From Oscheius sp. JU75 (taxonomy: Eukaryota > Nematoda > Chromadorea > Rhabditida > Rhabditidae), in assembly GCA_037178855.1 (NCBI GenBank), contig JASJZC010000002.1, positions 744,001 to 808,000 of the forward strand: a DNA stretch of 64,000 nucleotides, read 5' to 3'. The notes below the pieces were generated by a model. That model did not search any database, was not told the DNA's origin, and worked only from the letters and a program-made list of their open reading frames with translations. Below, piece by piece: positions 1 to 11,018 of the stretch. The translations under genes were made by a program, and so were the position numbers. Numbering within the stretch: position 1 is the stretch's first letter; each line of letters starts with the position of its first letter.

Positions 1-539
1 TCTTTCTAGCTATTTTTGCAGCGAGGGATTAGGATTAGTCCTACTCCCAGCATCCAATTTAGAAGTCCTGCTCATTGAACTCGGACCGCCACAGAACAAT
101 GGGATCTTTCCGGCTTCCTTTGCATTGTCAGTCATTGACTCATAATGGGGATGTGAACAGAGAGACAGAGACCACTGCCTACTCAAGGAGGATAGGAAGC
201 TGGCTATTTACGGCCTTGGGGGACAAGCCTTGGGAAGGAGTTTAGGATGTAAGTGCAAGAGGCTTCGGCAGATATGGGAACAACTCAATTCGGGAGAGGG
301 AATCCCTAAGAATAACAGAGCTTGGGGATACAGAGGGAAATGTCAAAACAGCCAAGAGAGACATGTAGTGCGAAGTACGAGATGGAACCCGTGGGCCCCG
401 ACCACCTGGCCACTTGGCACAATACATCAAATTGGAAGGAGATGGGGGAAGCAACTGACACATCAAAGGAATCTGAAATGGACAGCAGAGAGACCGAGAC
501 AGAGAGACAATGTCATCGAGTAACCCTCCCCCAGTCCAG
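1..539. other. Left flank without recognisable gene
   Basis: Short open frames on both strands around 230-570 show no domain, no plausible splice structure and no family resemblance. A GACAGAGA-type tract lies near 158-172 and another near 486-510. Nothing else can be supported. Confidence 0.4.
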
Positions 540-1160
540 TAAGTAAGGTAGCGTATCTGAACCATTGGCATTCCTTGATCCTTGCAATGGCTAACCCGAA
601 CAGATTGAACGACTTTCAGCTTGTAAAGGTCCTCAACGATCTGTAGACACTGGAACCCTTAACATTCCGGAGAAAGTTCGCTCTGCTCGATCTCCTTCCT
701 CAGCGTCTTTAGATACTTGCCAGTCATCGTCGCAAACATACAGCTGTAGTCGAGCATCTGTCCATGCTCAGAGACTCACGAATAGCGTTTGGTCTGGTCC
801 GTCTCGTTGGCCTCCATGTTTAGCCGAGCTTCAGTATCGAAAGAACTTCAGTATCGGCTAGATGACCCCTTCGTCTCCTTCTAGGTGGCCTCAAGGCTCC
901 ACTTCTCATGTTCGACCATCTTAGGGGCTCTCGGGCCGAGATGAGGTTGCCCTGGTGTTCCTGTCCGCTTGGTCCGCGATTTGTTGTACAGTAGAGGCGA
1001 AATGTCCAGTGGTAGAGCAGGAGACGAGCCTCCAGAGAGTACTGTAGTCCACTAATGGTGTTAGATTATCCTTGACAAGAATTGACAAGTTAACAGATCC
1101 CAGTTTCCAATGGAAATTGACAAAGTTGTTATTATTGTTTTGTAGTTCTAATTGGTTCTA
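540..1160 (-). repeat. Decayed dispersed repeat with coding-like remnant (copy A)
   Basis: Read on the minus strand, this stretch gives protein-like segments broken by stops, for example MEANETDQTKRYS and later MLDYSCMFATM. The same order of segments appears at 29.5-30.0 kb (REANGDKDETNRLES, then MPDYNYIIVTM). The non-coding sequence around 1045-1150, with its GACAAGTTAACAGAT-like and TTTCCAATGG-like blocks, also has relatives at 29.9-30.0 kb and 3.43-3.52 kb. I read it as a degenerate member of a dispersed family, either a transposon remnant or a duplicated gene fragment. The parent protein was not recognised. No intact reading frame remains. Confidence 0.45.
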
Positions 1161-1171
1161 CTTCAAGCTAG

Positions 1172-1236
1172 CAACAGAGACGGAGAGACAGAGAGAGACA
1201 GAGTGACAGTCAGGCAGAGGGACAGAGAGACAGATG
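1172..1236. repeat. GACAGAGA-type simple repeat
   Basis: Imperfect period-8 purine tract of GACAGAGA units, the same family that recurs in introns and spacers across the window. The sequence from here to 2000 contains no supportable gene. Confidence 0.7.
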
Positions 1237-2010
1237 GTCGTGAGGAATAGAGAGCAAGATTATCTCCAAAGAAGCACGTTGCAATTAGGTGTCCTTCTCT
1301 CCAGACTGACAGCTAGTAGACGTCAGATCTGTTTGTGACACAATTGGAACGCTTCTGGCTAAATCTCTGCCAAAAGAAGGAGCTGCCGGAAAGACGCTTG
1401 CGCCCACTGGAGACCCCTTTCGGGCGACAATTAACTTGTCGGCGAGCCTCTCAGAGCAAGCATTTGATAGACATTGGAACAATGGGAAGTGGACGTCGGG
1501 AATTGGAAACAAGCGGAACCAGCAGTTTGATGTAAAGACCTCTCTTCTCAGTTTTGAGGAATCTTTGAGGAAGACTGATCATATCTTAGCGGCAAGCCAA
1601 AGAGTGTTCTCATTTGTCGTGATGGTGAATCGGGCTGTAGTCGCGAGACAGAGAGAGTCACTGACTTTTTTCCCCTGGCAACAATGTTCTGCCTGTCACG
1701 GTCAGTGTCTTCTCGGAAAAACTGAAACTCCGTCTCTGTGTGACTATAAACATCGCACCCTGTTCGATCATCGATCCCCGTACTGCTTCATCAGTTTTTG
1801 TCCTTAATTTATGTTCCCTCCTCCAGGGTCAGTCGCAAATTTTGAATCTCGTTTCAGCCTGTCACTGTGACACGCCCCCACTCTGTCGCTTGCGCACTCT
1901 CCTTCCTCGAACAATCTGCTATCTTTTCGCCCGAAAAATGACCATCAGCCGATTGCAGCTGACCCTCTTTTTCACTTCTTCTCTTTTTTTGACAAAAACT
2001 TTTCAGAGTT

Positions 2011-2079
2011 ATGGGAAAGAAGAAAGCTATCCGAATTGTCGCACCAGACAGACCACTCCGACCAGGCAGGGTAAGTCCT

Positions 2080-2114
<35 letters not shown>

Positions 2115-4121
2115 GTCTGTCACTCACTTCCCATCTTCCCTCACTCCTTTCCATTTGTTCGTCAATGGCATCAGAAAGACAAAAAGTGGAGAGACGGGAG
2201 AGGGGAAGGTTGTGCGGGGTGAAAGCAGTTGAATCATTCCACTGTTTTTGACGAGACCATCAATGAAAGTTTACGTTCTCGTTCCCAGACTGTAATAGCT
2301 GTTTTCAGCCTGAACTACTGGAGCTTCATCTGAAGACCCGCCATCCCGTCGAGATCGTAAAAAGTGACGCGGTTTTTGAGGGACGCTGCAGAGCTTTCTT
2401 CGGTGGACAAGACGCTCTCCATACTCTTTGTCTGGAACGGTTACATGTTCCTATCCAGCCCCTGCTCATCCCATCTACCAAGGTACTCCCTCTGTCTACC
2501 AAATAACATGTCATCCAGGGTGTTCTGATCCTTCCTCCCGGCTCATACCGACTTCCTCTCGTGGTCAAAGCCCCACCCGATCTTCCGGGCACTTTTACCG
2601 GAAAACACGGAGCAATTGCCTACAGGGCCATTGTCAAGGTAATCTGTCTTGCGGGGGAAGAAGATTAGTCACTGAAAATGGCAGAGACGACCTTGTGTTG
2701 GCAGGACAGCAGTTGGCCTCCTTTGGAATGAGGGTCACACCCCACGAAATCAGATGAAATTTCAAAGAATTCTGTCTCTATCTCTCCGTCTTTCTGATTT
2801 ATGTCTGATTTTTGCCCAATGGACTAATCTAACTGGTTTCTCTTCCAGCTCCGACTCCGGAAGTTCCCATCATCGGATGAAGCCGAGTTGGAGACGGAAA
2901 AAGTCGTCGACGTGATAGGATCAGTGCGACAAGTTCATGACCTGCCTGTCCCCCTTTCAATTGACCGCCATGTGAAGAAGAAGGTGAGACAGAGACAGGG
3001 AGTCTAAATACTTTTCCAGATCTTCTGTTTCAATCGCCTAGATGCTAAAGTCGCTTTTGAACTGGAGAGGACGTCTTTTGCTATAGGTCAGTTATTCTAA
3101 CTGGATCTAGCCCACTTGATAAACCGGGCTGTATGATGATAATAGGGGTCGGCGGGGATGCCATTTGGCGCTTAAGGAACCGGACTCTTACAATCGGGTT
3201 CTTGCATACAAATGAATATTTTCCAGGAGAACATATACTCGTGGTGGGAACCGTTGAGAATCTTCACCCGTCGAGACCAATGAAACATTTCAGCCTGGAA
3301 CTCAGACAGAAACTCCTTTACGCTTGTGGAGACGCCAAGCGGGCAGAGTGGGTTTTTTTCTGGAGAGATAAGGGTATCGGGTGGGGATCTACCCTTGCAA
3401 TGAAAAAAAAGGAGACAGAAAGACAGTTAACAGATCACGAAGATTTCAATGGAAGTTGACAAAGTTGTTTTAGTGTTTCGAAGTTCCCTCTCTTTGCTCC
3501 TAATTCGAGCTAGTGGCAGAGTGACAGACAGAGAGAGTTTTTCTTTCAGCAGTCGCCTGATCTGTCGGATCGTCTGCGGCACAGTTCCTCCAGCGGAAAC
3601 CTTCAACATCCACCACTCCCTCCAAATCCCAGCCGACTGCTATCCCAGTCTACAGATCCAGGGAAATCCTATCAAGGTTTAACTTTTACTCTAGCCACAT
3701 ACCAAATGTTCAGGTTGGATACGAGGTAGTGGCTACTTGTCAAGGAGCATTCGAGATCGAAGCTCCAGTCTTTGTTGGGAGCCAGCCTTCAAGGCACAGC
3801 ATTCAGGTGAGCTCTCTGTTTTGAAGAATCAACGTTTTTCAGTTCGCTGATTCTTCGAGCGAGAAGAACAGCGTCTACTACTGTATTCCGCCCTCGGAGA
3901 GGAGCTTTGCCTCCTCGGTACCGAGAGATCCCCCTCCCTACTCAACTCACTCCCCCTCAAAGGTGAAAGAGACAGTGACCGGGATTGACATCCGTTTTCA
4001 GGGCTTCTTCATTCCGATACATCGTCTCGACACGCCGATGAGGCCGCTGTTCGGCTGGCCGCCAAGATATGACCCCAGCCCTCCTCCGCGATTTCTGAAA
4101 ATTGAGGAGATTGAAAATTGA
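2011..4121 (+). CDS. Arrestin-domain-containing protein (ARRDC family)
   Basis: Predicted 378-residue alpha-arrestin, a cytosolic trafficking adaptor that in this family links membrane cargo to Nedd4-type ubiquitin ligases. Exons: 2011-2070, 2309-2482, 2519-2638, 2849-2983, 3020-3086, 3227-3347, 3550-3676, 3714-3806, 3843-3962, 4002-4121; every junction keeps frame. The arrestin N fold is seen in exons 2-3, where PPGSYRLPLVV is followed by LPGTFTGKHGAIAYR. The arrestin C half spans exons 5-8 and includes ETFNIHHSLQIPADCYPS. Exon 9 carries DPPPYS, a PPxY motif of the kind bound by WW domains. The ATG lies 4 nt after a TTTTCAG acceptor, suggesting trans-splicing. Intron 1 holds a CT-rich tract. 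Confidence is high for family and lower for the exact paralogue. Confidence 0.88.
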
Positions 4122-4700
4122 AGTGGCTTTTCCCATAAAGTTTTCCTGTCTCTATGTCTCCGCGTTTTAACTTTGCAAAAATTGGTGTAACTCGGTCGTC
4201 GTTTGTAAGCTCTAGAGCACCGCTGGTACCGTTCCTTGAGGGCAAAGGCTGACTTGGAGGGGTGAGTCTGCATCTTTGCTGATGCTAGATGGTACGGGTG
4301 CGACACGAGCGCTCCCTTGTCAAGTCCCAAACTAAATGGGGCTTTTCTGGTCTAAGAAGTGATTTCCAGTCTTATGGTGTCCTGCAAAGTTGTTGACTTC
4401 GATATGGGCTACAACTTTGTAAAATATTACAGAGCTAAAAAAGCAAGATTTTGGATGGAGACCGCCTGCGAAGGAAGGAAGTACTACCGTAATCAGAGAT
4501 TAGCCAAATTGCTACTTTGATTCCAGAAGTGATCTATCTGATCCAGGGCACTTGTCCAAACAGTGTCTACATAGCATTGGCTCCATGTTAGACAGGGTTT
4601 GTCTGTTTCAACAAAGACTTTGTTCCCCCAATCAATCCAATGTGGAAAAAATCAGCTCTTGACCTGCGTGGTGAATACGAGTAGCCTGATTCAATAGCAA
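4122..4700. other. Intergenic spacer with one palindromic element
   Basis: This is the 3' flank of the arrestin gene and the upstream region of the astacin gene. The only structure seen is the element at 4384-4426, in which AAAGTTGT and ACAACTTT form the arms of an imperfect palindrome. Confidence 0.5.
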
Positions 4701-4709
4701 GCAGTTAAG

Positions 4710-4717
4710 TATAAAGG
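4710..4717 (+). promoter_or_regulatory. TATA box of the astacin gene
   Basis: TATAAAGG lies 31 nt before the ATG at 4748. The spacing implies a very short 5' leader. Secreted-protein genes at 30321 and 32122 have a similar arrangement. Confidence 0.5.
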
Positions 4718-4747
4718 GAGATCACTCGAGGAGGATGACATTCCAAA

Positions 4748-7145
4748 ATGCAACTGCTCCCGTTGCTTCTACCGGCCTTTTGTTTTTTCCTCGCAGCCGT
4801 ACAGGCTCGATCCACGGCGGCTGGACTGACTGCCGAGGAAAAAGATCAACTGGCCAACAGTATGGGTGATGTGGATCTCGAGGCTCGCAAAGCTCGTCTG
4901 GAGAAGCTTGCCGAAGGATCCGAACCAACCAACCCTGGTCTTCGGGAGCTTCTCAAAGTGGTTTCACCCCGGTTTTAGAGGACATCTGCCTGTTTCAGAA
5001 GATCAAGAAGGTCCAGATTGAAAAAGACGAGGATGAGGAGGACAGCAAAGACATCTCGCAACTGAACAAGGAGAGTGGAGTCGCTGGCTACATGTTCGAG
5101 GACGATGTGAATATTTCTGAGTAAGTCATATGGGATCAAAACACATCAAATAGAGAGTACACATCTGTCTCTCTACCTCTGTGTCTCTGTCTCTCCCTCT
5201 CTACTCTCTGTCTATATTCTTGTCTTGTAGAGACGATCTCGCCGAACTCGAGAACCAGAACCAGCCAGGAAGTAGAACCAAGAGACAAGCCTCAATAAAA
5301 CTGAAGCGATGGACCAATGCCACTGTCAACTACTTCTTTGATAACATCAGTATATCTCTGTCACTTTGGCACCTGTCTTATTTTTAAGGCGAAGAGAACC
5401 AGGCTACAGTCCGTGTTGCCATCGGAATGATCGAAGCTAACACTTGTCTTCGATACATCGAGAATCCAAACGCTACCGCTCGCATTAGAATCTTCTCTGG
5501 AAAAGGATGCTGGTCGAACGTGGGCATGACCGGCAAGCAGCAGTCCTACTCCATGGGAAATGGGTGTGCTATTGTGAGGGACAGTGACAGTGACAGTGAC
5601 TCCTCTTTCCAGATCGGTCAAGTAATCCACGAACTCAGCCATGCTTTGGGAATCTGGCACGAGCAGGCTAGGACTGACAGAGACGACTACGTCTACGTCG
5701 ACTACTCCCAGATCGCCAGCGGAAAGGGAAACTTTAACAAAAATGGCAACAACTACATCATGACTCCTTATGAGTACTCGAGTAATATGCACTATGCTGC
5801 TAACTAGTCAGTTGTTGACCTCTTTCTCCTGATTGAACTCTTATAGCATGACTGGAGATAACACTGGATACTCTCTTGTACCTCATGACATCAACTATCT
5901 CCATGGAATGGGAGGAAGACAGTGGTCCTTCTACGACATCCAGATGCTCAACGAGTTCTACTCCTGCAATGGTTCGCCATTTCAGAGAGACAGAAAGACA
6001 GAGAGACAGAGAGTCAGTGAGACAGTGAGACAGAGAGACAAAGAGAGAGAGAGTGTGTCTTCCAGAAAACTGTGCCCTGAACACGTCTGTCCAGTGTGCT
6101 AATGGAGGTCTGCCCAACCCTAACAACTGCTCCGTCTGTATTTGTCCGAGAGGATTTGCTGGAGCTCTCTGTGATGAAAAGCCACAGAGTTGTGGAGAGA
6201 CACTGGTGGCTACGGAGACCCCTCAAAATCTGTCAATCACCTATGGAAACGCCTCGGTTAGCACCAGGTACTTCAGGGATTGCACCTATTGGATCCAAGT
6301 GAGAGGGATAGTTACAGTTGAAAATATTTTCTAGGCTCCTCCAGGCTACAATGTGCAGATCAAGCTTCTGTCCTTCAAGGACACCAATTGCAACTTCGGC
6401 TGCTACAGCAAGGGCCTCGAGATCAAGTACATGCCGGACCCCAGGATTAGCAATCCTCGCTGGTGCTGCAAGGAGTACGCCAACACGACTCTGATCAGCT
6501 ACCAGAACCCTACTCCGGTTGTTGCGTACACTCGCGGCAAGAAGGCCACCTACAAGCTGGAGTACGTTGCCATTCCCAGTAGCCAGGTGCCTCCGGCACC
6601 TGATAGCATCACAGTCCCTCCTGGAATGGGTCCTACGAGGAAGGTTATAACGACCACGACTGTCAAGACTACTACGGGAGCTAGTGCTAAGAGCACGTCT
6701 ACTACTACTACCACAACTACAACAACAACGACACCCACACCCATACCTACTACTACGACTGCTGTCAAGACCACTACGAAATCATCCACGAACTCTTCGG
6801 CCACTGTTGGAGGAGAAACAGTAGTTCGTGACTGCCACAGTGCTTTAGACAGGTAAGTCTCTTTGACTCTCTGTCTCTCTGTTCTACTCACTCTTTTTCA
6901 GTGTCAATTGTGCCTTCTACAAGAAATCCAAGTGGTGCGACTTCATGCAACCCATCGACTTCCGTAACGTCAAGTGGCAGTGTGGAGTCGAATGTGGTGT
7001 CTGTGGCAAGCAGGCTCCGGATTGCAAGGACTACGAATCCGACTGTACTGCTTACAAGAAGGCTGGAAAGTGCAATTCAGAGGATCCTATGGTGGCCGAG
7101 TTCAAGTGTCCAATGAGTTGTGGCTTCTGCACCAATCCTAACTAA
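4748..7145 (+). CDS. Secreted astacin metalloprotease with EGF, CUB and two ShKT domains
   Basis: Predicted 649-residue zinc endopeptidase of the nematode NAS type. Exons: 4748-4957, 4999-5120, 5231-5349, 5389-5573, 5613-5806, 5847-5971, 6066-6298, 6335-6852, 6902-7145. Domains in order: signal peptide (about 1-20); acidic propeptide ending in a furin-like RTKR (126-129); astacin domain with zinc motif HELSHALGIWHE (218-229) and Met-turn SNMHY (M271, Y273); EGF-like CANGG...CICPRGFAG; CUB domain; Thr-rich linker; two six-cysteine ShKT domains ending CGFCTNPN. All catalytic residues are present, so an active enzyme is expected. Cuticle or matrix processing is an inference from the family. The 39-nt intron at 5574-5612 has no stop and is a multiple of three; it lies five residues before the zinc motif. 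Confidence 0.93.
5984..6060. repeat. GACAGAGA-type repeat inside astacin intron 6
   Basis: Most of this intron (5972-6065) is made of GACAGAGA-like units in the purine orientation relative to transcription, running to within a few bases of the TTCCAG acceptor. Confidence 0.8.
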
Positions 7146-7176
7146 CTTCTCTTACGGTCGATCTTCACAGGGAGCT

Positions 7177-7182
7177 AATAAA
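7177..7182 (+). terminator. Poly(A) signal of the astacin gene
   Basis: AATAAA 32 nt after the astacin stop codon. Confidence 0.6.
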
Positions 7183-7189
7183 AAGTGTT

Positions 7190-9110
7190 ATATACAAGTG
7201 TCTCTCTATCTCTCTGTTTTTCTGTCTCTCTTCCTCCCACCCTCATTTCCTCTCCTCCCAACACTCATCTCTTGCAATCTCCAGCTGGTCATACACAGCT
7301 AGACAATGACTCGTATCCTTGTTTTTAGATTCCGATCTAGTATTCAAATAAACTGCAGAAGCTCATAGCAGTGTTCGAACGAGGTCAGAGAGACGGAACG
7401 GCTATTGGACTAAGCCTCCGAGACATGCCCAATCCCATTATGTGATGTTTTGAGCTTCTTGTCGACTTGATGTTTTCCTGCCGTCAGTCTCTCTTGACTG
7501 GGATTAAGAGTCTCGAACGAGAGACACTCTTTCCGTCACCATCCCCCCCTCCTTTTTTTTCTCCCGTTTTACCCAAAACAGCTTCTCCGTTTTCTCCGGC
7601 TGCCACTTCTCACACCTTTTTGCGATTAATCCTCCTCTCCTTTTCAGAGACATAGTCGGTGGGACACAGGTTCCTCTGGAGCGCCGGTCCTGATATCCAT
7701 CTAGGGAATTTGTGTGTACGCGCTTTCTCGGAAGCCGATCTCACCTTCGCGGTTATTAATGACGCTAACACTGAGTGTTTCTAGTCCTTTTTATCTCGAA
7801 AATATGCATCAAGGGTTCGCGTCGATGAATTAATCGCTCTCACACTTTCATTGTTCCGTGAGAGAATTGGGCTCTCACATAAGTACAGCCCCTTTTGGAC
7901 CCTTCCCTGTCTCTCATTTGTAAAATCTCAAGATTGAAATCTGTGTGCCAGCTGTAAAAAGCCGGCGGCTAGTTTTGGCGAACCTAGAGCGCGCCAACCT
8001 AAACACTGTGGTAAAAGCCATTGTTCTATCCGCGAGGGCTGCACCTGTGCCCAAGTCAGTCAGTCAATATTTGTTGTTCGTTCACACGCTCCATTTCCGA
8101 TTCCTTTCAGGCTTCTGCTCCAGCTTCCTGTCTTTTTATATCTATTACTAGTCTTATTCAGACGACAGCTGGACAGGGTGACAGAGAGACGAAGCCTCAG
8201 TTCGTTAGCGTCTCCGATTTCTCTTTCCCACTGGACGTCAGTCAGTTTCAGGGACAAAAGAGTCAGTTTTTTGTCCCAGCCTCATTGACTCATGTCCACT
8301 GAACCAAAAGATTTCAGTCCAAGAATCTCTTATATTCTCCCTAACATTCCTCTATCTCCTTATTGCAACTGAATCTGATGGGCCTTACCCCGTCATTTGT
8401 CAGCAGTAGTCTAATCACCCTCAGAGTGAAAGTTCCATAGGGCGTTCCCTCCTTCTCTAATTGCCAGGAATGTCACTTTTTCTACTGATCTGTAACGGGG
8501 GAGGGCGGCAGTTGCGCAACCATCCAAGAAACCAGCTGGCCTTCGGTTTGACTCATCGAGAACAGGCTCATCGGAAGTCGAGGAGGAGGTGTTCCAGATT
8601 AAGTAGTCTTCTCACTTTCCTCGTCTCTGTCTCTCTGATACTCTGTCACTCTGTCTTTCTCTTTCTCTGTCTCTCTGTCTCTTCCTCTTTTTGAAGTCCC
8701 AGTACAAGTTCGCGTGTCCACTGGCCCCTTCTAGTCTTAAATGAGGGCCGTTCTCTCTCTGATTAGGGGCCGGGAAATGTGAACCAGTGCTCCGGCAGAA
8801 GCCTTGTCGTTTAAGGTCCATCCGACAAAGGAACAGGCGTAAATTATTCGGGGACTAGTGGGGGGTCTGTTGCTTTCTATACACAGACATTGTAGAGAGA
8901 GGGGACGACACAATGAGCCCCGCCCCTACTCTCTCTCTCTCTCTCTCTGGAAAGCGGCAGATGACCGCTTAGGGACATCCGCAATTGTTGCTACTCGAGT
9001 ATTTTTTTCTCATGTTTCTCATTTTTGATACTTCACTCAGCCAAAGGCTCCAATACAGTTCCATTTTTTGTTGTACTCTGCTTCCCCTTCAAATTTTTGA
9101 CCCCAAGATA
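7190..9110. other. Gene-poor spacer
   Basis: No splice-compatible coding structure was found on either strand. It contains CT-rich and GTCTCTCT tracts (7197-7260, 8621-8692, 8929-8949). Open frames over these tracts are low-complexity artefacts. Confidence 0.5.
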
Positions 9111-9138
9111 GTATTTTCACCACTTTCGATGTCCCACT

Positions 9139-9176
9139 TATAGAGCAGACCAAAACCTACAGCTTTGCAGTACATT
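9139..9176. repeat. Palindromic GTAGAGCAGATC element upstream of 5S copy 1
   Basis: Diverged copy of the element: TAGAGCAGACC, then CCTACAGCTTTGCAG. It ends about 100 bp before the 5S gene at 9273, a position shared with copies 2-6. Confidence 0.55.
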
Positions 9177-9272
9177 GATAAGTTAGAAAATGCTGTCTTG
9201 TGCCCGAAATATTGCGTAAACACAAACTGTCTACCTGTAGCGAATGTCTTTCCAGCAGTAACACCAGAGTTC

Positions 9273-9391
9273 GCTTACGGCCACACCACGTTGAAAGTAC
9301 GCCATCCCGTCCGATCTGGCAAGTCAAGCAACGTTGGGCCCGGTTAGTACTTGGATCGGAGACGGCTTGGGAATCCCGGGTGTCGTAAGCT
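9273..9391 (+). rRNA. 5S ribosomal RNA, copy 1
   Basis: 119-nt gene for the large-subunit 5S rRNA, transcribed by RNA polymerase III. It begins GCTTACGGCC and ends GTCGTAAGCT, so the two ends can pair as helix I. It contains the conserved CCATCCCGTCCGATCTGGCA and TTAGTACTTGGATCGGAGAC stretches, which cover the internal control region. A T5 terminator follows directly. The sequence closely matches nematode 5S as I remember it. Confidence 0.95.
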
Positions 9392-9545
9392 TTTTGCCTT
9401 TCTTCTTGTCAGAAGAAGCGTCTCCTGACTATCTTTAAGTTGCAAAGTTTTTGTTACAAAACAGACGCTTCCTGACAATTAGAGATCTTGTCAAGCTTTG
9501 TTAACCTGAGATTCCCCAGTTTGCTCGACAGTCGCCTTCCTCACT
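9392..9545. repeat. Conserved 3' flank of 5S copy 1
   Basis: About 150 bp downstream of the gene is also found after copy 2 (13391-13560) and copy 5 (33600-33749, inverted). It includes GAAGAAGCGTCTCCTGAC and AGACGCTTCCTGACAATTAG, which are partly inverted relative to each other. The duplicated unit is therefore larger than the 5S gene. Confidence 0.75.
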
Positions 9546-10198
9546 TCATCCAAGGTCGGGATTTTTTCCTTTCCAACAGTAGCTTCCACTTTTGACAGTA
9601 GACACGGACAGTCTCATATTGTAAACAGTAGCGCCACACTCTTTCTCGCGTTTTGTCAAGAAAAAGCCTGCAATCTGGCTGCTACTTGTGAATCCGTCAA
9701 AGATGCTGTCATTCTCGGTGTTCCTGGCTCCAAGAGTTTCCATTGCATCTACGGCGGTGTCTTTCATTTATTTTATGTTCTCGGTCATTTCTCAGCCAAG
9801 CCAGACAGTAAGGTTTTTGTTGGAACGGTAACAGTTAACTTCTGCTTATTTTTTTTGGTGATCAAGAGCAATTCGAAAGAGAGACAAGAGTTCCAATGAT
9901 TCTTCTTCTAATCCTTGTTTCCTGTCTCTTTCTCCCTCCGTCTAAGTTTCCGCCCAATCGCCTCCTTCCTGTCTCCTCCTCCTCCAATCGCCATCCATCA
10001 CAGCCCAATCGAGAGTCGTACTCCTATTCCCCGAGTGAGCCACCCCATTTGTTTACTCGTCCCAATTATGCAAATTCGGTATTGAGACTCTGTCTCCTCC
10101 TCTTCATAAACTGGCGGTGTCTCTTTCATATTCTTATCGCCAGTTTTCCAGAAAGAAGGACCTCTACGGCAGATTTAGCACACAGCTGACTAGACCCG

Positions 10199-10987
10199 AT
10201 GGTGGCGGTCTGGTCGACCGTTATTACTGATCTTCACTTATTAGTTGTTCTTCTTCTACTGGTAACTGGAGCTATTTGCCAAGACGAAAATGCAGTCGTG
10301 GGAGAGCCTTTCGTCAAGTGAGTCCTGGGAAGCAGAAAAAAAAGATTTGGAAGGGATAATGTGTTCAATTACTGAGGGCCTAAATTGATTAAGAGGGGAT
10401 TCTTTCGGTTGGTCAGGTTCTCTCTGTCTCTCTATCCGGATTGTCTTCCCATTAGCCAGAGTTCGTGACTCTCCTATACACATATTCTATGAGCCTTTCC
10501 CTTCTTGAGACGAGAATCAGCTGCGCCTTCTAGAAAATTCAATCACAAAGTGTGAGAAGGCCTCTCACTTTCTCAGGTTCGTACCAGGGCTATGACTACT
10601 TTATACTTCCCCAAGAAGAATACAAGACTATCTTTTTGCCATTGCTTAGCTATCCCAAATGGGCAGTTTGACCAGCAGTTATACGCTGGGGGCGTCTCCC
10701 CCCATAGAACCAGTAGAGAATGGATCCTCGAAGGCATCTCTCATGATATTATGCTCGAAGGCATTCAAGCAGCCAGTTCTTACAACGAGACGATTTATAG
10801 GCGCGAAAACAATATATTCGAACAGATGGCTTTTCTAGTTCACACTAGGGTAATTGGGAATCGACTGATTTATCACGAGTTGTTAGGGCTAGAGGTCGAT
10901 TGGAACGAGCGGCCGGAACAATGGGAGGATTGTGTTTCACGCGGAACTCATTGGTGTAATTGCGGAGATGGGTTATGGATTTGGAAA

Positions 10988-11018
<31 letters not shown>

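Noticed and set aside
1854-2232. Open frames over the CT/GA-rich tract in arrestin intron 1 and upstream
   Set aside because: They translate to RERERE or LSLSLS strings from simple repeats and conflict with the spliced arrestin exons.
5361-5792. 143-codon minus-strand frame in the astacin gene
   Set aside because: Antisense shadow of the catalytic-domain exons.
9165-9388. Small open frames across 5S genes (also at 22383, 31539, 33753 and 45038)
   Set aside because: The conserved peptide they encode is the translation of 5S rRNA sequence, not a protein family.
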